DNA of 64,000 bases, taken from positions 40,449,075 through 40,513,074 of the forward strand of contig NC_062221.1 in the NCBI RefSeq assembly GCF_902686445.1. Reading direction: 5' to 3'. Positions within the stretch are counted from its first letter, which is position 1, and every line of letters starts with the position of its first letter. Shown one piece after another: positions 35,342 to 47,884 of this stretch. The position numbers and the translations under genes are program-made. The stretch comes from Sciurus carolinensis (Eukaryota > Chordata > Mammalia > Rodentia > Sciuridae). The notes beneath the pieces were generated by a model. That model was not told the DNA's origin and did not search any database. It worked only from the letters and a program-made list of their open reading frames with translations.

Positions 35342-37594
35342 GACTTTAAAAAAATATTAGATAATATACTCTTTCACTGTTTTGTGGAAAATACATGGTT
35401 AGGCCTCATGTGAGTGACTTAAGCTGTCAATAAAAGTAAAGGGATAATTAAACATCATTAAATGAAAAAAACAATTTATTTATTTCAGATGCAACTCTAC
35501 TTTCCTTCTACATTGCTCGTATCTGATTTTTTAAAGTATACTCAATTTCTTCCATTTCTTTTTCAAGATCTTTTTGATGTCTGAGCATGTTTGGTGATAA
35601 AAGTTCATCCCTTTTTTAAGGTAAATGTCCACAGACTATTTACCGTGTAACTAAAGCCCCATGCTGAGTATTCATTCTCCTGACAGAGACTCAGGGCTGT
35701 CAAACAATGAATCCTCAGTGTCAGAGCCCCACGTGCCAGACCAGGATTCTAGCTGGTCTGTCTGATTCCAGAACGGAGCTCTGATCCACTATGCTGCACA
35801 TCCTCTTCCACAATCTGTTTGTTATGTGGGTTTACAAAATTTTTATCTTTGTTTCCAAAGTCAGGCAGACATGAACATCTTCCTGGGGGATTAATATTTT
35901 CCTTAGGTCAATTCTTTAAGAGCAGACTCACAGAAGAGACTGGACACTAGTTGCTTTTGATCAGTCAAAACATTTGAAATCATAACCTGAATTTTTTTCT
36001 TAAACTAAGCAACAACAAACAAATACTCCAAGGTGCCAGCAAACGAAAGAGTCTATATGTGGATGGTAGGAAGTCATATATTTCATGGCATAAGCAATAG
36101 GAACTTTCTGTTAAGGTCACCAGACAACTCAAAGTCACTTAAAAGTAACCAATTGTCATCATGGATAATGTTCTAGATGCAATCAGTTAGTGATCAAAAC
36201 AAACATCTAAAATACCATGAGCTATACTACAAAAAACCAAAAGCAATTATAATCATCATTGACCTGGCAGGAAGCTCCAGGGAGACCAAGAACTAAATGG
36301 TAAAGGGGGCCACGATCACCTCTTAAATCTTGGTGACTGCTTCCAGATGAGTTATTTGGCATAGGCAGGAAATGGAACTAAGCAATTCTGCCCAGCTGTT
36401 AGACTTCAGCTAGAAGTTATCAATAGCTAGGGCTCATTTATAAAGGAACCGATTTATGAAGGAATGGATTTATCGAAGCTTGGCAATTTTGTTACTACTT
36501 TTAAGCCGAATACATCTTTGAATCTTGTGAAGACTCAACCACCTGTGCCTAAGCATATAAACACTGTAGGTTAGGAGGCGGGAAATGTTTACTGCTAGAT
36601 TGTCCTAGAATAATTACACGGAGGAGAAAGTGTCTTCTAAGGTTCAGACAAATGGAATTTTTCTCTTCAAATCAGTCTAAAACACACCCTGAACCCTAAA
36701 GTTTTTTCAATAATCTGTTAGACAAAAACATTCTAGAATTACTGCTATTTTCAAAATATCCACAGTGCCACAGTTGATGTCAGCTGTTTCCTTTAAGAAT
36801 ACCCCCAAAACAGTAAGAGCCCAATAAGACTCAGGATTCCACTGATTTGATCAGGAGCTTTTCTAGGTATAAGGGTTCAATAACAAAAAAAGACAGAAAC
36901 AGCCCGTGACCTGGAGGAGTTTACACTCCAACAGAAAAGTGAGACAATAAATACCAAATTACGCACGGATGTTTAACCAAAATTATGTTAAGAAAACAGC
37001 TGACAGCTATCATAGTGATGTTCTCCCATTTAATCTCAAGGAGTCTAGGTTTCTGGGAGAGTGGGGGATGGGAGTACTAAGCTGTCAGCTAGCTAAAAAC
37101 ATTCCCAAAAAAGTTCTTTTTAGAATAAAGTTAGAAGTATTTTTCCTGAGATTTCAGACCTTGTGTCCAGTTCTGGCAACTAGATTCATTGCTGTGTCTG
37201 GTCACAAAGTTGAAAGTCATGGTAGCCAATGGCAATCCAGCTCTCATAAATCCAACACCCTGGGCATATAAATATTTATGTACTGTACATTTCACTTTCT
37301 CTGTCTTTTGTTGTTGTTTTTCTCCCTCCCAGTTTCACATTTTATAGATAATGTCATAGTAACTCCAGGAATGACTTCATCTTAAACTCGACAGCCAGAG
37401 TGATAAATTCTTGACTTTTTTTCCCCCCTCTTTCCTTTCTACAACTAACAAAAAATAAATAAATAAAAAGGAACACTTCTCTTCATGTAGAACAAGGCAC
37501 TTTTTTAAAAGTCTGGTTTTAAAAACAATTGCTATGATCTAGTCAGAGCCATAAAAGTGTAGAATCATAATATGTGAGAGTTCAAATAAATCTT
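35342..37594. other. Unique DNA
   Basis: No gene or clear repeat is seen. A 100-codon frame at 36969-37271 has no domain and no flanking splice sites and is not called. A short (AAAT)n tract lies near 37450. Confidence 0.4.
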
Positions 37595-37700
37595 AGGATG
37601 AATCTCATCCAGTCCTTCATTTCACAGATGAAGATACCCATGATGTGCTACTGATTTGTGAGGGCCAAAGTCATCTGACTTGAAGCATTGAATCTAGTGT
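37595..37700 (-). repeat. MIR-like fragment, antisense
   Basis: ccagtccttcatttcacaga and tgaagatacc resemble the complement of the MIR core. Weak. Confidence 0.4.
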
Positions 37701-38279
37701 ATATCAACTCTGACATGAACTCTGAACATGGACCCACTGTCTGAATGGACACCATCTAAATCCACAAACTTGTGAGCAAATGCACAGCTATGAAGAGTCA
37801 CACAAATTAACTGGTAAATCATCACTCTTCAAAGTCAGGAATACACGGTAGTTCTACACATGAACCAGTGTGGTGGTGACGCTGTACTCTGTACTGAGTC
37901 GAATGCCCAACTTAGTATCTAACACTTGTTAGACTCCATCTTCAGGAAGAACCTGTCATGAAGAAAATGGGAGGGGTAGATGGGTACAGCATGACTTCTT
38001 GCCCACCCAAAACACTCATTTAATGAAAGATGAGAAACACCTCAAGGTTAGTTGACTTTTAAAAGGGGGGAAAAAAAAAAAACTCAGAAAGATTCCTTTG
38101 CCCATTTTTTTTCTATTGCTCACTAAAATGGACACTCATGATTTTGGACTGCTCAGTACCCACTCCTTGTTCTGAAGACAGCATCTGCTTTCCTTAGATC
38201 AACAGTTCTTGCCCATTCACAGACTCAGTGTTCAGACAGGGTTGACTCCACCCTATCTTGCCACAGACTCCAAAACAGC
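37701..38279. other. Unique DNA
   Basis: Includes a poly-G to poly-A junction near 38065-38083. No gene or repeat recognised. Confidence 0.35.
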
Positions 38280-38600
38280 ACACAACCCAGGCCTGGTCAA
38301 CAGGAGCACTCCATCCCCTGATCACCCTGATTGTTCAAGCAGGTTGGGCGTGTGCCCAAGCCAGGCCAAAGTCTTCATTTGGAACTTCTTGGACATCAGT
38401 GGGAAAGAACAGAACTTTTCCTATTATTAGCTAGAAGCTTCCTGGAATCACAACAGTAAGAGAGATGACTTGAGAATGTAACCAACACAACATGTCAAGA
38501 GACTCTGAGCCATAATGACATCACCGAGTTCCTGAATTCAGCACTACTGGAGCCAAACCTGTCCTGAACTTCTGTTACCTGCTCCAGTAAAACTGTGGTC
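38280..38600. repeat. Ancient interspersed repeat, family unresolved
   Basis: The combination 'gtgcccaagccaggccaaag', 'gagaatgtaaccaacacaac', 'ataatgacatcaccgagttc' and 'ctgttacctgctccagtaaa' is familiar from a common ancient mammalian interspersed repeat, but I cannot place the family without a search. Confidence 0.45.
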
Positions 38601-39084
38601 TTTTTTTTTTTTCCTAAGAAAATTTGAGTTGGGTTTTGTCTTTTGCAAACACAGGTGTCCTGAACAATATACTCATTTCCCAGTCCTATTCCCTCCCCAA
38701 ACTCCTCCTCCCTGGGCTTCCAGAACAGTGGAAAGGGAACCAGGGAGCTGAACTCTGGCATTTCCTTGAGCCACAACCTCTCTAAACCTCGATTTGCTCA
38801 GAATGGGCTGTGTGGCTATATCTTTCCTATCTAACAATATTAATATGATTCTTACTCTAAAGAGTTTTGACATCATTAAGCCAGGTCATTAATATAAAAG
38901 CATCCTGGTAAGTATACAATGTTTTCAAACATAAAATACCATTGGAATTATATTATTTCTCTTTTATCCTTCTTCCTGCTTGTCAAAGCAATGCAGATCA
39001 CAATCTGAAGGACTGTTTTCCAATTGTCTCTAGCCATTTTTATAAAAACTTAAAATCTTACTCAAAAACAGATAAAGTTTTGCT
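38601..39084. other. Unique DNA
   Basis: Pyrimidine-rich patch at 38598-38612. The minus-strand frames 38495-38776 and 38673-38876 are unsupported. Confidence 0.35.
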
Positions 39085-39345
39085 CTGTAGAAAAGTGGAA
39101 AGAGTATGTGATGTGGTAGCTTCCAGATCTAGCAAAACCAGTTTTAAATCTTAACTTTACCACTGTCTCCACCCCAGTTGTGTGACTCTGGCTAAGTGAG
39201 TTAATCACTCTAAGCTTCAGTTTACTAACATTAGCAAAGATAAAATTTTGCAAAGAGAAAATCACCCAATTTTTTGGATTGCTGTGAAATTAAAGCATCT
39301 ACACAGGGCTTGGCATATAGATGAAGTTCAATAAATGGAAGGGAC
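39085..39345 (+). repeat. MIR SINE, nearly full length, sense
   Basis: agaaaagtggaaagagtatg, 'ttgtgtgactctggctaagt', 'aagcttcagtttactaacat' and 'acagggcttggcatatagat' then 'ttcaataaatgg' cover MIR from 5' to 3' end. Confidence 0.82.
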
Positions 39346-39879
39346 AACACTGATCATTATTAGTATGCTAAGAATCACAGAGGCAATGAAGTCAAGTCTG
39401 AAAAGATAGATAGGACCGGAATGATGAAAGGGAGGTGCCAGAGGCCACTACAGCAGGAAAACTTAAGCAGGTCACAAGGAAAGGCCCAGAGTCCTGGGGC
39501 CAGGGGGTCAAAAATAGCTACATTAGCTCTTTTTTCAGAACTTATAAACTCTCTCTGCTCCCCAATGGTTTTTGAGACACTGCACATTTAAATTCTCAAG
39601 TTCAGGGTGTGTGTCTTGATTATTTTGTACTTCAGTCCCTTTGGTAGTGATCAATAAATGTTCACTGTGATTTGAACATGATCATCTGTGTCTTAGAGGA
39701 AGATCAACCTCCACTTTTTGGCGTCCATTTCTAAGAATGAGAAAACCAGACAGAGCCTACAGCATGCACTTTTTATTGGCAGGGCAATCTGTAAATTCCA
39801 TTTCGTGTGGTTAAGTGGGTCTTCCAAAATGCATCCATGCATGTGCACATACCCTCAGTGTGGCAGCAAGTCCTGGGAT
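39346..39879. other. Unique DNA
   Basis: No gene recognised; the frame starting at 39807 crosses into the MER5A-like element and is not a gene. Confidence 0.35.
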
Positions 39880-40050
39880 TAGTGGCTCTGACCAGTGCAG
39901 CTTTGGCAGGTCCTGGGAGCTCAGTAGTCATGCACATTCTCAGGCCCTTTCCTCATGCGCATTCTCAGGCCTGCATAGAAACTCTGTGGGTGAGACCCAG
40001 GAATTTATGTTTAAGAAGAACTGCAAGGATTCTAGTGAAGTCGGAGAAAA
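39880..40050 (-). mobile_element. MER5A-like hAT DNA transposon relic, antisense
   Basis: 'gcacattctcaggccctttc', 'agaaactctgtgggtgagac' and 'ccaggaatttatgtttaaga' match the complement of MER5A in order. It contains an internal direct repeat of catgcRcattctcaggcc (39929-39946 and 39954-39971). Non-autonomous, no coding capacity. Confidence 0.68.
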
Positions 40051-41355
40051 ACTGTTCAGATAGCATCTTAACATATTTGCTTGAAAAACAACCAAAACAT
40101 GCAAGAAAAGTTCTAGCATTTCCTTGTGGAGGGGCAAATGAAAGCTACAATTATAGCCTCATTCAATCACATAGCTTCATTTTCATACTTCCTGTAGCAA
40201 ACTATTTCAATAACATTGCTAAATATGTACTACACAAAAATGAATGAGATCACAGTGTCTGATCTTAAGAAACTCTGATTTATTTCTTCAGGGACCAAAG
40301 GACCAACTGCAGGTGGGGGGCACCAATTTCCACATCAGTCAGAACGCTAGATTGCCTTTTAGGAGGTATGTGGAATTCATATGAATTTTAAGTCTGTGTT
40401 GGTCCCATTATGAATATTTTGATAGAGCACCCATCTGCCATGGTTTACAAGGGTCAAACTTACAGCTCCAAGGCATAGGTTTAAACTCTTAAGAGCCAAA
40501 GTGAGAAAGTGACCCCCCAAAACTACCCCAAGTCCTTCTAGGATCTGCTCAGTCACAACCAGATAGCCTCAGTTCCTGTATTAATCTAGGCACCTTGGTT
40601 GTGTGCATTTACAGAAGATTACCTGTGATCATACAGGAAAAAAAATATATAGTAATATTATAAAATATAGATGAGGTTGGTATAAACCAATACAGCAGAA
40701 GAAACAAAAAAGAAAGCCTTGATAATATAGTCAATCTTCTTCTGATGTATAGAACATGTACCTGGCCAGATTTTGTAAGTAGTGCTCTGAAATAATGACT
40801 GTCATTAGTAATTGGTATGCACTAATTACTCCATATTTCTACACACCTGTAAAGATCCTGGTACTTAGTGCCAGATCCAGCATCTAAAAACTCAAAAAGT
40901 TAAGAACCCTGATTATCAATGTTCATAAGATTATCCCAACATAACAGATATCAAGAGACATGAATGACATCATAACATAAATAATTCTTAATGATCGTTA
41001 TTTTAAAAAATTAAAGTTAAGTTTAGCCTCAGCTCTTTCATCTTTTATTTTTAAAGAAAATTTAAAAAAACAAAATTTGATGATGACTGTACTAAATAGA
41101 AAGGTATCCAAAAGCAATTTGCCCTCCCGGATAGCCCAGGCAAAACACCAGCAGTGACCACACAGACACCTGAGTGCTGAAGGTCTCAGGGGTTTGGGAA
41201 GTGCCTCTGTCCTCTTTTCTGGGGATTCTAAGGGAGGCTTTGTCTTTTCAGGCACTTTCTCCAGATTTCACCACCTGGTTCTACTGCAGAGGAGAGAAAT
41301 AATCCTCACTAAGGATCAGTGTCTATCAATGTCACTTCAAAGCAAAGTCACCATC
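40051..41355. other. Unique DNA
   Basis: No gene or repeat recognised on either strand. The minus-strand frame 40998-41255 has no domain. Confidence 0.4.
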
Positions 41356-41369
41356 AAAACTCACCATAG

Positions 41370-41595
41370 TTAGGTTTAGGGTTAGGGATAAGGAGTGTGG
41401 TAAGAATGAAGGAAAGAAGGACTGTATAGAGGGAAAAGAGGGGTGGGAGGGGTGGGGGGGGAGGGAAAAAAAATAATGAATCAAACATCATTGCCCTATG
41501 TAAACGTATGATTACACAAATGGTATGCCTTGACTCCATGTACAAATAGAGAAACAACATGTATCCCATTTGTATACAATAATAATAATAAAAAA
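41370..41595 (+). mobile_element. Very short 5'-truncated L1 3' UTR copy
   Basis: A purine-rich L1 3' UTR segment with long G runs (41440-41465) is followed by 'catcattgccctatgtaaac', 'cccatttgtatacaataata' and an A tail. Direct repeats aaaactcaccatag at 41356-41369 and 41596-41609 bracket it. Its first bases, ttaggtttagggttaggg, are telomere-like. Confidence 0.9.
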
Positions 41596-41849
41596 AAAAC
41601 TCACCATAGCAGGTCATTTTCCCCCCTCAGAAAGAACTTCTCCTGGAGAAAAGGGAGAACTGGGTTTATTTGCCCTTTTGTATCTCAGATACTGGAGTCT
41701 GTGCTATAATTGCATGATGGAAGACCAGGTACTTGCAATTATCACCTTGGGTTAAATCCTTGGGTATTAACCAGAAGTATGAAGGACCCCTGCATACCCA
41801 GTCCTAAGCTTCTTTAGATTGTTTGTTATCTATATAATGTAAGAAAAAA
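41596..41849. other. Unique DNA
   Basis: No repeat or gene recognised after the target duplication. Confidence 0.35.
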
Positions 41850-41957
41850 AAAGTGTGTATGTGTGTATATATATTTATGTGTGTGTGTTTATATGTATAG
41901 TTGTATAGATATATATAATATGTATACTATATATATTTATGTATGTATATATATATG
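41850..41957. repeat. Interrupted (TG)n/(TA)n low-complexity tract
   Basis: Alternating GTGTAT, TATATATA and TTTATGTG units over about 110 bases. Confidence 0.92.
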
Positions 41958-42029
41958 CCAGAACCCCTAGGAAGGTTACCAGATTAGCAAGGGCCCCAAT
42001 TAAATTTCATTCTCACATAAACAAGCAAT

Positions 42030-42236
42030 TTTTTTGTGTAGTACCAGGGATTGAATCCAGTGGGGCTTAACCACTGAACCACATCTCCAGCCCTTTTTTA
42101 CATTTTATTTACAGACAGGGTCTTGCTGAGTTGCTAAGTGCCTCACTAATCTGCTGAGGCTGACTTTGAATTCACAATCCTCCTGCCTCAACTTCCCAAG
42201 TTGCTGGGATTACAGACATGTGTCACCATGCCCAGC
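42030..42236 (-). mobile_element. B1-dID dimeric SINE with perfect 12-bp target duplication, reverse
   Basis: agtaccagggattgaatcca and ccactgaaccacatctccag (dID complement), then gacagggtcttgctgagttg and caacttcccaagttgctggg (B1 complement). Identical taaacaagcaat at 42018-42029 and 42237-42248 brackets the element. Confidence 0.96.
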
Positions 42237-42291
42237 TAAACAAGCAATGTTATTACAACTATATCCCAGATATGGCATGTGACATACTTCC

Positions 42292-42293
<2 letters not shown>

Positions 42294-42342
<49 letters not shown>
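42294..42342. repeat. (AT)n microsatellite
   Basis: About 24 uninterrupted AT dinucleotides followed by degenerate TATAT sequence. Confidence 0.97.
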
Positions 42343-42346
<4 letters not shown>

Positions 42347-42579
42347 TCATTATAGATATTATATATCCATATATTTTATTTAATGTAATATCTATATTTC
42401 TTATTTTTCTGAAATTCAGTTAACTGGGCATTCTGTATTTTATCTGGCTATCTTATCCCTAAAGCTATCAATAAGGAATTTCTCTCATGGAGCTAAATAT
42501 TAGACCAGAGGAAGAGAACATGGGAATGTAGGAACTGAATTTTTTAATGTGGTTAGCACAGTGCTAACTTTGCAACTTC

Positions 42580-42722
42580 TCCATGAGGTAGACCAAAGTC
42601 CTTAATCCCCACTTTACAAGTGTAGGCTCTGTGTTAAAGAGTTGCACACGGTTACAGAGCAAAGAAAAAGAACTGGGATTCAAATCAAGATCCTCTGGCA
42701 TTTTGTAGGGGGCTCTGTCAAT
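42580..42722 (-). repeat. MIR SINE, antisense
   Basis: taatccccactttacaagtg, 'agagttgcacacggttacag' and 'aactgggattcaaatcaaga' follow the complement of MIR. Confidence 0.7.
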
Positions 42723-44999
42723 CACTAAACTAAACAAATGTGAGCAAAGGAAGAATTTAAGAGATTGGCTAGAAAGCCTTGGTTTAGCAAGCAAAACACC
42801 TGGTGCAACCATGGACACTCCTCTGTTTTCATGCCTAAGTAAGCAATCATCTGTCTGTGTTCTTCACAGGCGGAGAGTGGCCATTAAGAAATGAAAACGA
42901 GTTTAGATTTCACCAGCATGTTTGGATTTGACATTTTACATTTCAAGAAACCAAGGTCGGCTCAAGCTTTTAGCTCTGGCACCCAGATACCACTATGGTT
43001 TAAGCAAACAACTCTGGTAAATTTAGGGGCAAGCAATGGAATAATTGTTCACTGCCTGTCATAATTTAATTTGGGTTATCTTTATTTCTAAATCTATTAA
43101 GGGGAGCTCTGTTTCACTCTGAAAAACACTAGAAAATTCTGTAATGAGGTAGAATTTATTGTTTCTATTACAGTTAGAGAATAAAACACTTTCCCAACAT
43201 TAGCTGTCTCAAAGCATATGCCTTTATTTTCTAACTTGAAGCAAAGCTATAACCTGAAAAATTCTTATGTTAGACAATTATAGAAAACTGAACCAAATAC
43301 TTCTTGGTTCTTTTAAAAGACATATCATGAGATTAATCTGCCATTGCTGAGACATTCCAAATTCAAATCTTTCTCCACTCTTCCACAAAATCAAATGCTC
43401 AGTTACATTTACCACATCTAAAGAAAATATTTGAGTTTCTAATACACAGAAACAAACTAATAATTGTCATCTGTTTATTCATTTTTAGAAGCTGCACGAG
43501 GAGTCACAATAGACTGTGACAACTGTCACTGAAGAACATTGTTGTCAAAAACTCAGAACAGCCCCAGAGCTGCACCGAGAGAGTCCAGAGATGATTATTG
43601 GGTAATGACATTGGAAATAAAAAAAGTATATAGTATTACAGTATTGAGCTATTAGAGTAAAGAATCAATTCAAGGAGACAAGCAAAATTTATATACTTTA
43701 TTGATTTTAAATTTTACATGCTCTGCTATATGAGTAAATCTTTTGTAGTAATTCTAATGCTTTGAAACATTGTAAATAACAAGGACTGTGGGGACTTCAG
43801 AACAGTCACTTTTTCATACAGAAAGTATATGGCCTTTAATGCATATTAGAAAAAATTGAGGTAATAAAATACCTTAAAGCTAACTTAAGTCAGGGCTGGT
43901 GTTTTTGTTTTATTTTGTTTTGTCTCCAAAAATTGAGCATGTATTGTGTAGTGAAGTAATTCCAGGTAGCATTGTACTTAAGGAAAAGCATAATTAAATT
44001 GATCCTATTGTATTACATAAATCCAACATATCCTGTGTAAACTCAGAAACAGGTGTCTCTTTGTAAAGAGTAGCTGGCTGCTAACCAATAGCAGCACAGT
44101 TTTCTCACAGAAAAACAAATACACTAGAGGAAAACTCTAAAACAATGGTTCACTCAGGATTCCACAATCAAGAAGTAGATTGGAATTCGAAACACCAGCA
44201 CCCCTGCCCTGTATGTTCCATCTACCTGAATCCAAAAACTTCCACCTTGGGCAGGAGGTGAGACTATTTCCAGACAGGCATTTGAGTAAACCAGTCAGGT
44301 TGCCAGAACCTGCCATCTTATTAAAAATAATTGCAGGCTTGGTCATTTGTAATTTTCAATCATATCTGTAATATAAAAAATGACAGACATAAAGGGGTTG
44401 GGGGGAGTTTTTTATTTTTATTGCAGTAAACCCGACTGACACTTAAGAAAACGTTTTGACACATTCAAGTGTGAGTAACAAATCTGTCCACTGATTCATA
44501 AGCCACATGTTTACTTAAAGAGGCCTGGTCCAATAAATGAGGATCAAAATCCCAAGTGCTTAAGTCCATAAAATTCCCTAAAGTGAAATAGCACCAACAG
44601 AACACATTCTGACCTTCTTAAGATGAGTAAAGATTTTCAAATAGGTATATAACCTGCTTTTAGCATTATTCTCATTTTTATACAATTTATTTCACATTTT
44701 TTAGCATTTGAAAATTACTTATTTTAATTGTGAGAGGCCACAAACCTGCATTTCCAATATTTAAAACTTGTATGAGTACAAAGCAAGTGGAGTACTCAGA
44801 TAACCAAACCATGTGATTTACAAATTTTGTGCAAATATTTTTGTACTATTTTTGCAGTTTTGGCATATATTCACTCCAGTGTATCCATGAACTTGTATGG
44901 AAGCACTGTTTGATTTTTTTTTCTCATTGTACTACTCCTCACACACATAAAAAGCTATATAAAATCATAAGTCTACACATTTGCAAAGACTAAAGGAAA
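42723..44999. other. Unique AT-rich DNA
   Basis: No gene or clear repeat. A short block at about 43490-43615 ('gactgtgacaactgtcactg', 'gctgcaccgagagagtccag') is less AT-rich and looks conserved, but too little is visible to call it. Confidence 0.4.
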
Positions 45000-45720
45000 C
45001 AATAGTGATCCTAAAACACCACATTTGGATGAAAGAAAATAGTTACCATATTGATTAAAAAGGGACAAGAGCTCCATATTTTTTTGGGCTTCTAACGTGA
45101 GCTATTGAGAATGGAAATCAAAATCACTGTAACCATTAACACTTAATTAAGCAATGAATCAATCATTAATGTCTTCAAACAAGAAACCTTCTCAAAACTG
45201 GAGATTTCTAAGAACCTGCCAGGCTAGTCGCCTGGCCACCAGCATAGGCAACCTTTGTGTGTTGGAGAGGGGGAGGGGGCCAGGGGAGAGAAGGAAAAGA
45301 AAGAAATCCCCCTCAAGGACCTCAAAAAGTTAATTCGGAAACTTTGTTAGTGACTTTGGACTTCATTAAATTCCATGCATCACTCTAGCAGCAGGGTCTC
45401 AACAGTTGGAAAGGTATTTGTCATCAGTGAAAGAAAAACATTATTTTTAAAGGAGTAAAGAGATGGATGCATCACTGTGGACTACTTAAGCCCCACGCAG
45501 TTTCAGCCTTTAGTATTAATCCCAACGTGATGGCTTTTGCATACGGCGCATAATTAAACATTTTCTTTTCAGGGCTTTATAGAATCCCCATATGTTTTTA
45601 ATGGCATCATCTGAATGTTTTTCTTAATAATTCTGGCTGCCTGTTCCTGAATCTTCAAGTTTGTTTTTTGTTCCTAATATCTTTTCTACAGAGGCTGCAT
45701 TGTGCCAGAGATTGAATAAA
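45000..45720. promoter_or_regulatory. Candidate conserved non-coding cluster
   Basis: Two repeat-free sub-blocks. The first (about 45080-45240) has cacttaattaagcaatga (TTAATTAA) and 'gaatcaatcattaatg'. The second (about 45350-45670) has 'ccccacgcagtttc', 'tattaatcccaacgtgatgg' and ttttgcatacggcgcataat, an octamer-like plus homeodomain-like arrangement with retained CpGs. A G-rich patch (45267-45288) separates them. Function is inferred from motif density. Confidence 0.42.
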
Positions 45721-47884
45721 GCTCTAAGAAGCCTGACAGAGAAAGTGCACACACAGAATCCCACACACTCACTTTCTGCTGTCTCCTGTCTCTTCATTTG
45801 CAATCTGTATTGCTGTTGGCACTGGGAGAAGACATGTGAGAAAGAAAAGACTAGGAGAGCTCACAGGGCCTGGAGTCACAACTTTACCACTGCGGAGGAG
45901 CCCCTCTCTTCTTTAGGACTCTGCTAATTCGTGATACATGTCTGCCTGTCTGTCAGTCTCTAAGGGTTTGGGGCAAGCTAAGGTGTGTACATGCCGGTGA
46001 GATGGGATAATTTTGCCGTGACTGCAACAAATGGTGTGCCTGACACTCTGGGGCTGGACACACAGGGATGTGCTGACTCGATCCCCACGGCCTAATGGAA
46101 GCAGACTTTCTTCTTTCAAGCAGTGGTCTATTTTCTGAACCAAACCTCTTCAGACATGACCCATAAAACTGAAATAATAAAATGTGCACCATTTGGTTTA
46201 GTCAAGCACATTTTGAGCTGTAAATCAAAATCGCTTCCACTTCAGGTGGTATAAATGTAACCCAGTGATCAAACATCCATCCAAGAGAAGACATTGGATA
46301 CAATAACAATCTGAGTCTCTCATATGCAGGCCTACCCAGGACTAGCAACCAAAGTCTCCAGCACACAGAAGACTAAGAGCCTCTTCTTGAAGAATCAGTA
46401 AATCAAAGAGAAGAATGTGCCCCATTGTTGTTCAAATGTAGCCTTGAATTTGCTTTATCCTAACATAAATTTCAATTCTGGAAATTGACAAAGACAATAA
46501 ATAACTCACATTTGAATCATAAGTCTTCTTAAAATTGAGTGTTTGAACTCAGATCCAAGTTTCAAAATATAGCTTTTTTTTATAAAAAGTGTTCTCACAC
46601 TCTTTCCATATTTGTCATCTTGAAATCTGATGATGTGAATGAACAAAATGGAAATAGTAACTGAAACAGCTTCCTTATGCTATTTTCCTCATTGAACTTC
46701 ATTTATTTACAGATGGCCAAGTGGCTATGAAGGCATTTGAAACTCTCCTATTATTAAGAAGTGAGCTTTATCAAAAATTTCAAAGAACCGGTTTGTATTT
46801 CAGAATTCCACAGATGATGTGCCTTAAATAGAAACAACCACCCTAGAAAGTCTTAAAACATATGCAGGCAAACGAGGGCAGAAACAAATCATCCAGGAAC
46901 AGGAATGTCATGGTTTTCAATGGCACCACTAACATTTGTTGTTGAAACTTGACTGAAACAACAAATAATTTCAATAACCTCTTTTGTCATGGTTTCCACT
47001 AAACAAAAATACATTTAAAAAACTCAAACCTTACCTTTCTTTTTTCTCCAAGTGAATTCCCGCAGGAGAATTTATAATGTGACAAATATAACAAAAAAAG
47101 AGAAGGTTCTGGAAATGAAGTGATTGAGTAAAAATTAAAGGTGAGGTTTAAAAAAAAAAATCAGTTGACATTTCCCCCAATCCAGACATCATTTCAGTTG
47201 CTAGGTCTCCCAGCCCCAGTCAAAGGAGAATCAAAGCCACAAAGTCCAATAAGCTCACAGTCCAGTAGGGACACTCATGCGAGGACTCCCATAGGGCCCC
47301 TGTTCTGTGCAGCCATGGCAAAAACTCAGAAAACCTTTCTTAAAAGGCTCTGAGGCATGAACACCAACAGGACAATAATACTCTCATCTTCTTTCTAAAA
47401 ATTGGTTGAGGAACCTTTCCCTCTCCTTCCAGAGAAAACTGCACCCATGAAAATTGATCGGTGGCTTTTCCACTTTTGAAACAACCCTCTCCTTCAGCTA
47501 GCTGACAACTGACAAAGCTTTGCACAGGCAGGTCTCGGTTTTTTCCAACCACAAGACCAGTACAAGGAAGCTGATGTAATGGCCAATATGACTCTTCCTC
47601 AGAATTTGAGAATTGATTCTAAAAGTGAGCCCCACCTGTAAATCTAAGAACAATGTCTAGATCCAAGATGTAAAGAATTTGAAAAGTCGTAAGCCAGTTG
47701 TAAGCTAGCTAGGTCTGATTTTCAGAAATTTCCTTTGGTTTCAGTAGGTGAGTGTTAGCCTTACCCCCTTAGAAGGGATCCCTTGAACTGAACAAAAGTG
47801 GGTAGATTCCTGCCTTCACACTTGCCCATCACCCAAGATAAGCCTGGGCCAGCCTTATCTTCACCTTCCTACCTGCCACCATGT
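45721..47884. other. Unique DNA, no gene seen
   Basis: An open frame at 45661-45927 and overlapping minus-strand frames at 45913-46192 have no domain. A 10-bp inverted repeat with 13-base spacer lies at 46934-46966. No repeat family is recognised. Confidence 0.4.

Noticed and set aside
39807..40247. 146-codon plus-strand open frame
   Set aside because: It crosses a MER5A relic, and a second overlapping frame is equally open; no coding evidence.
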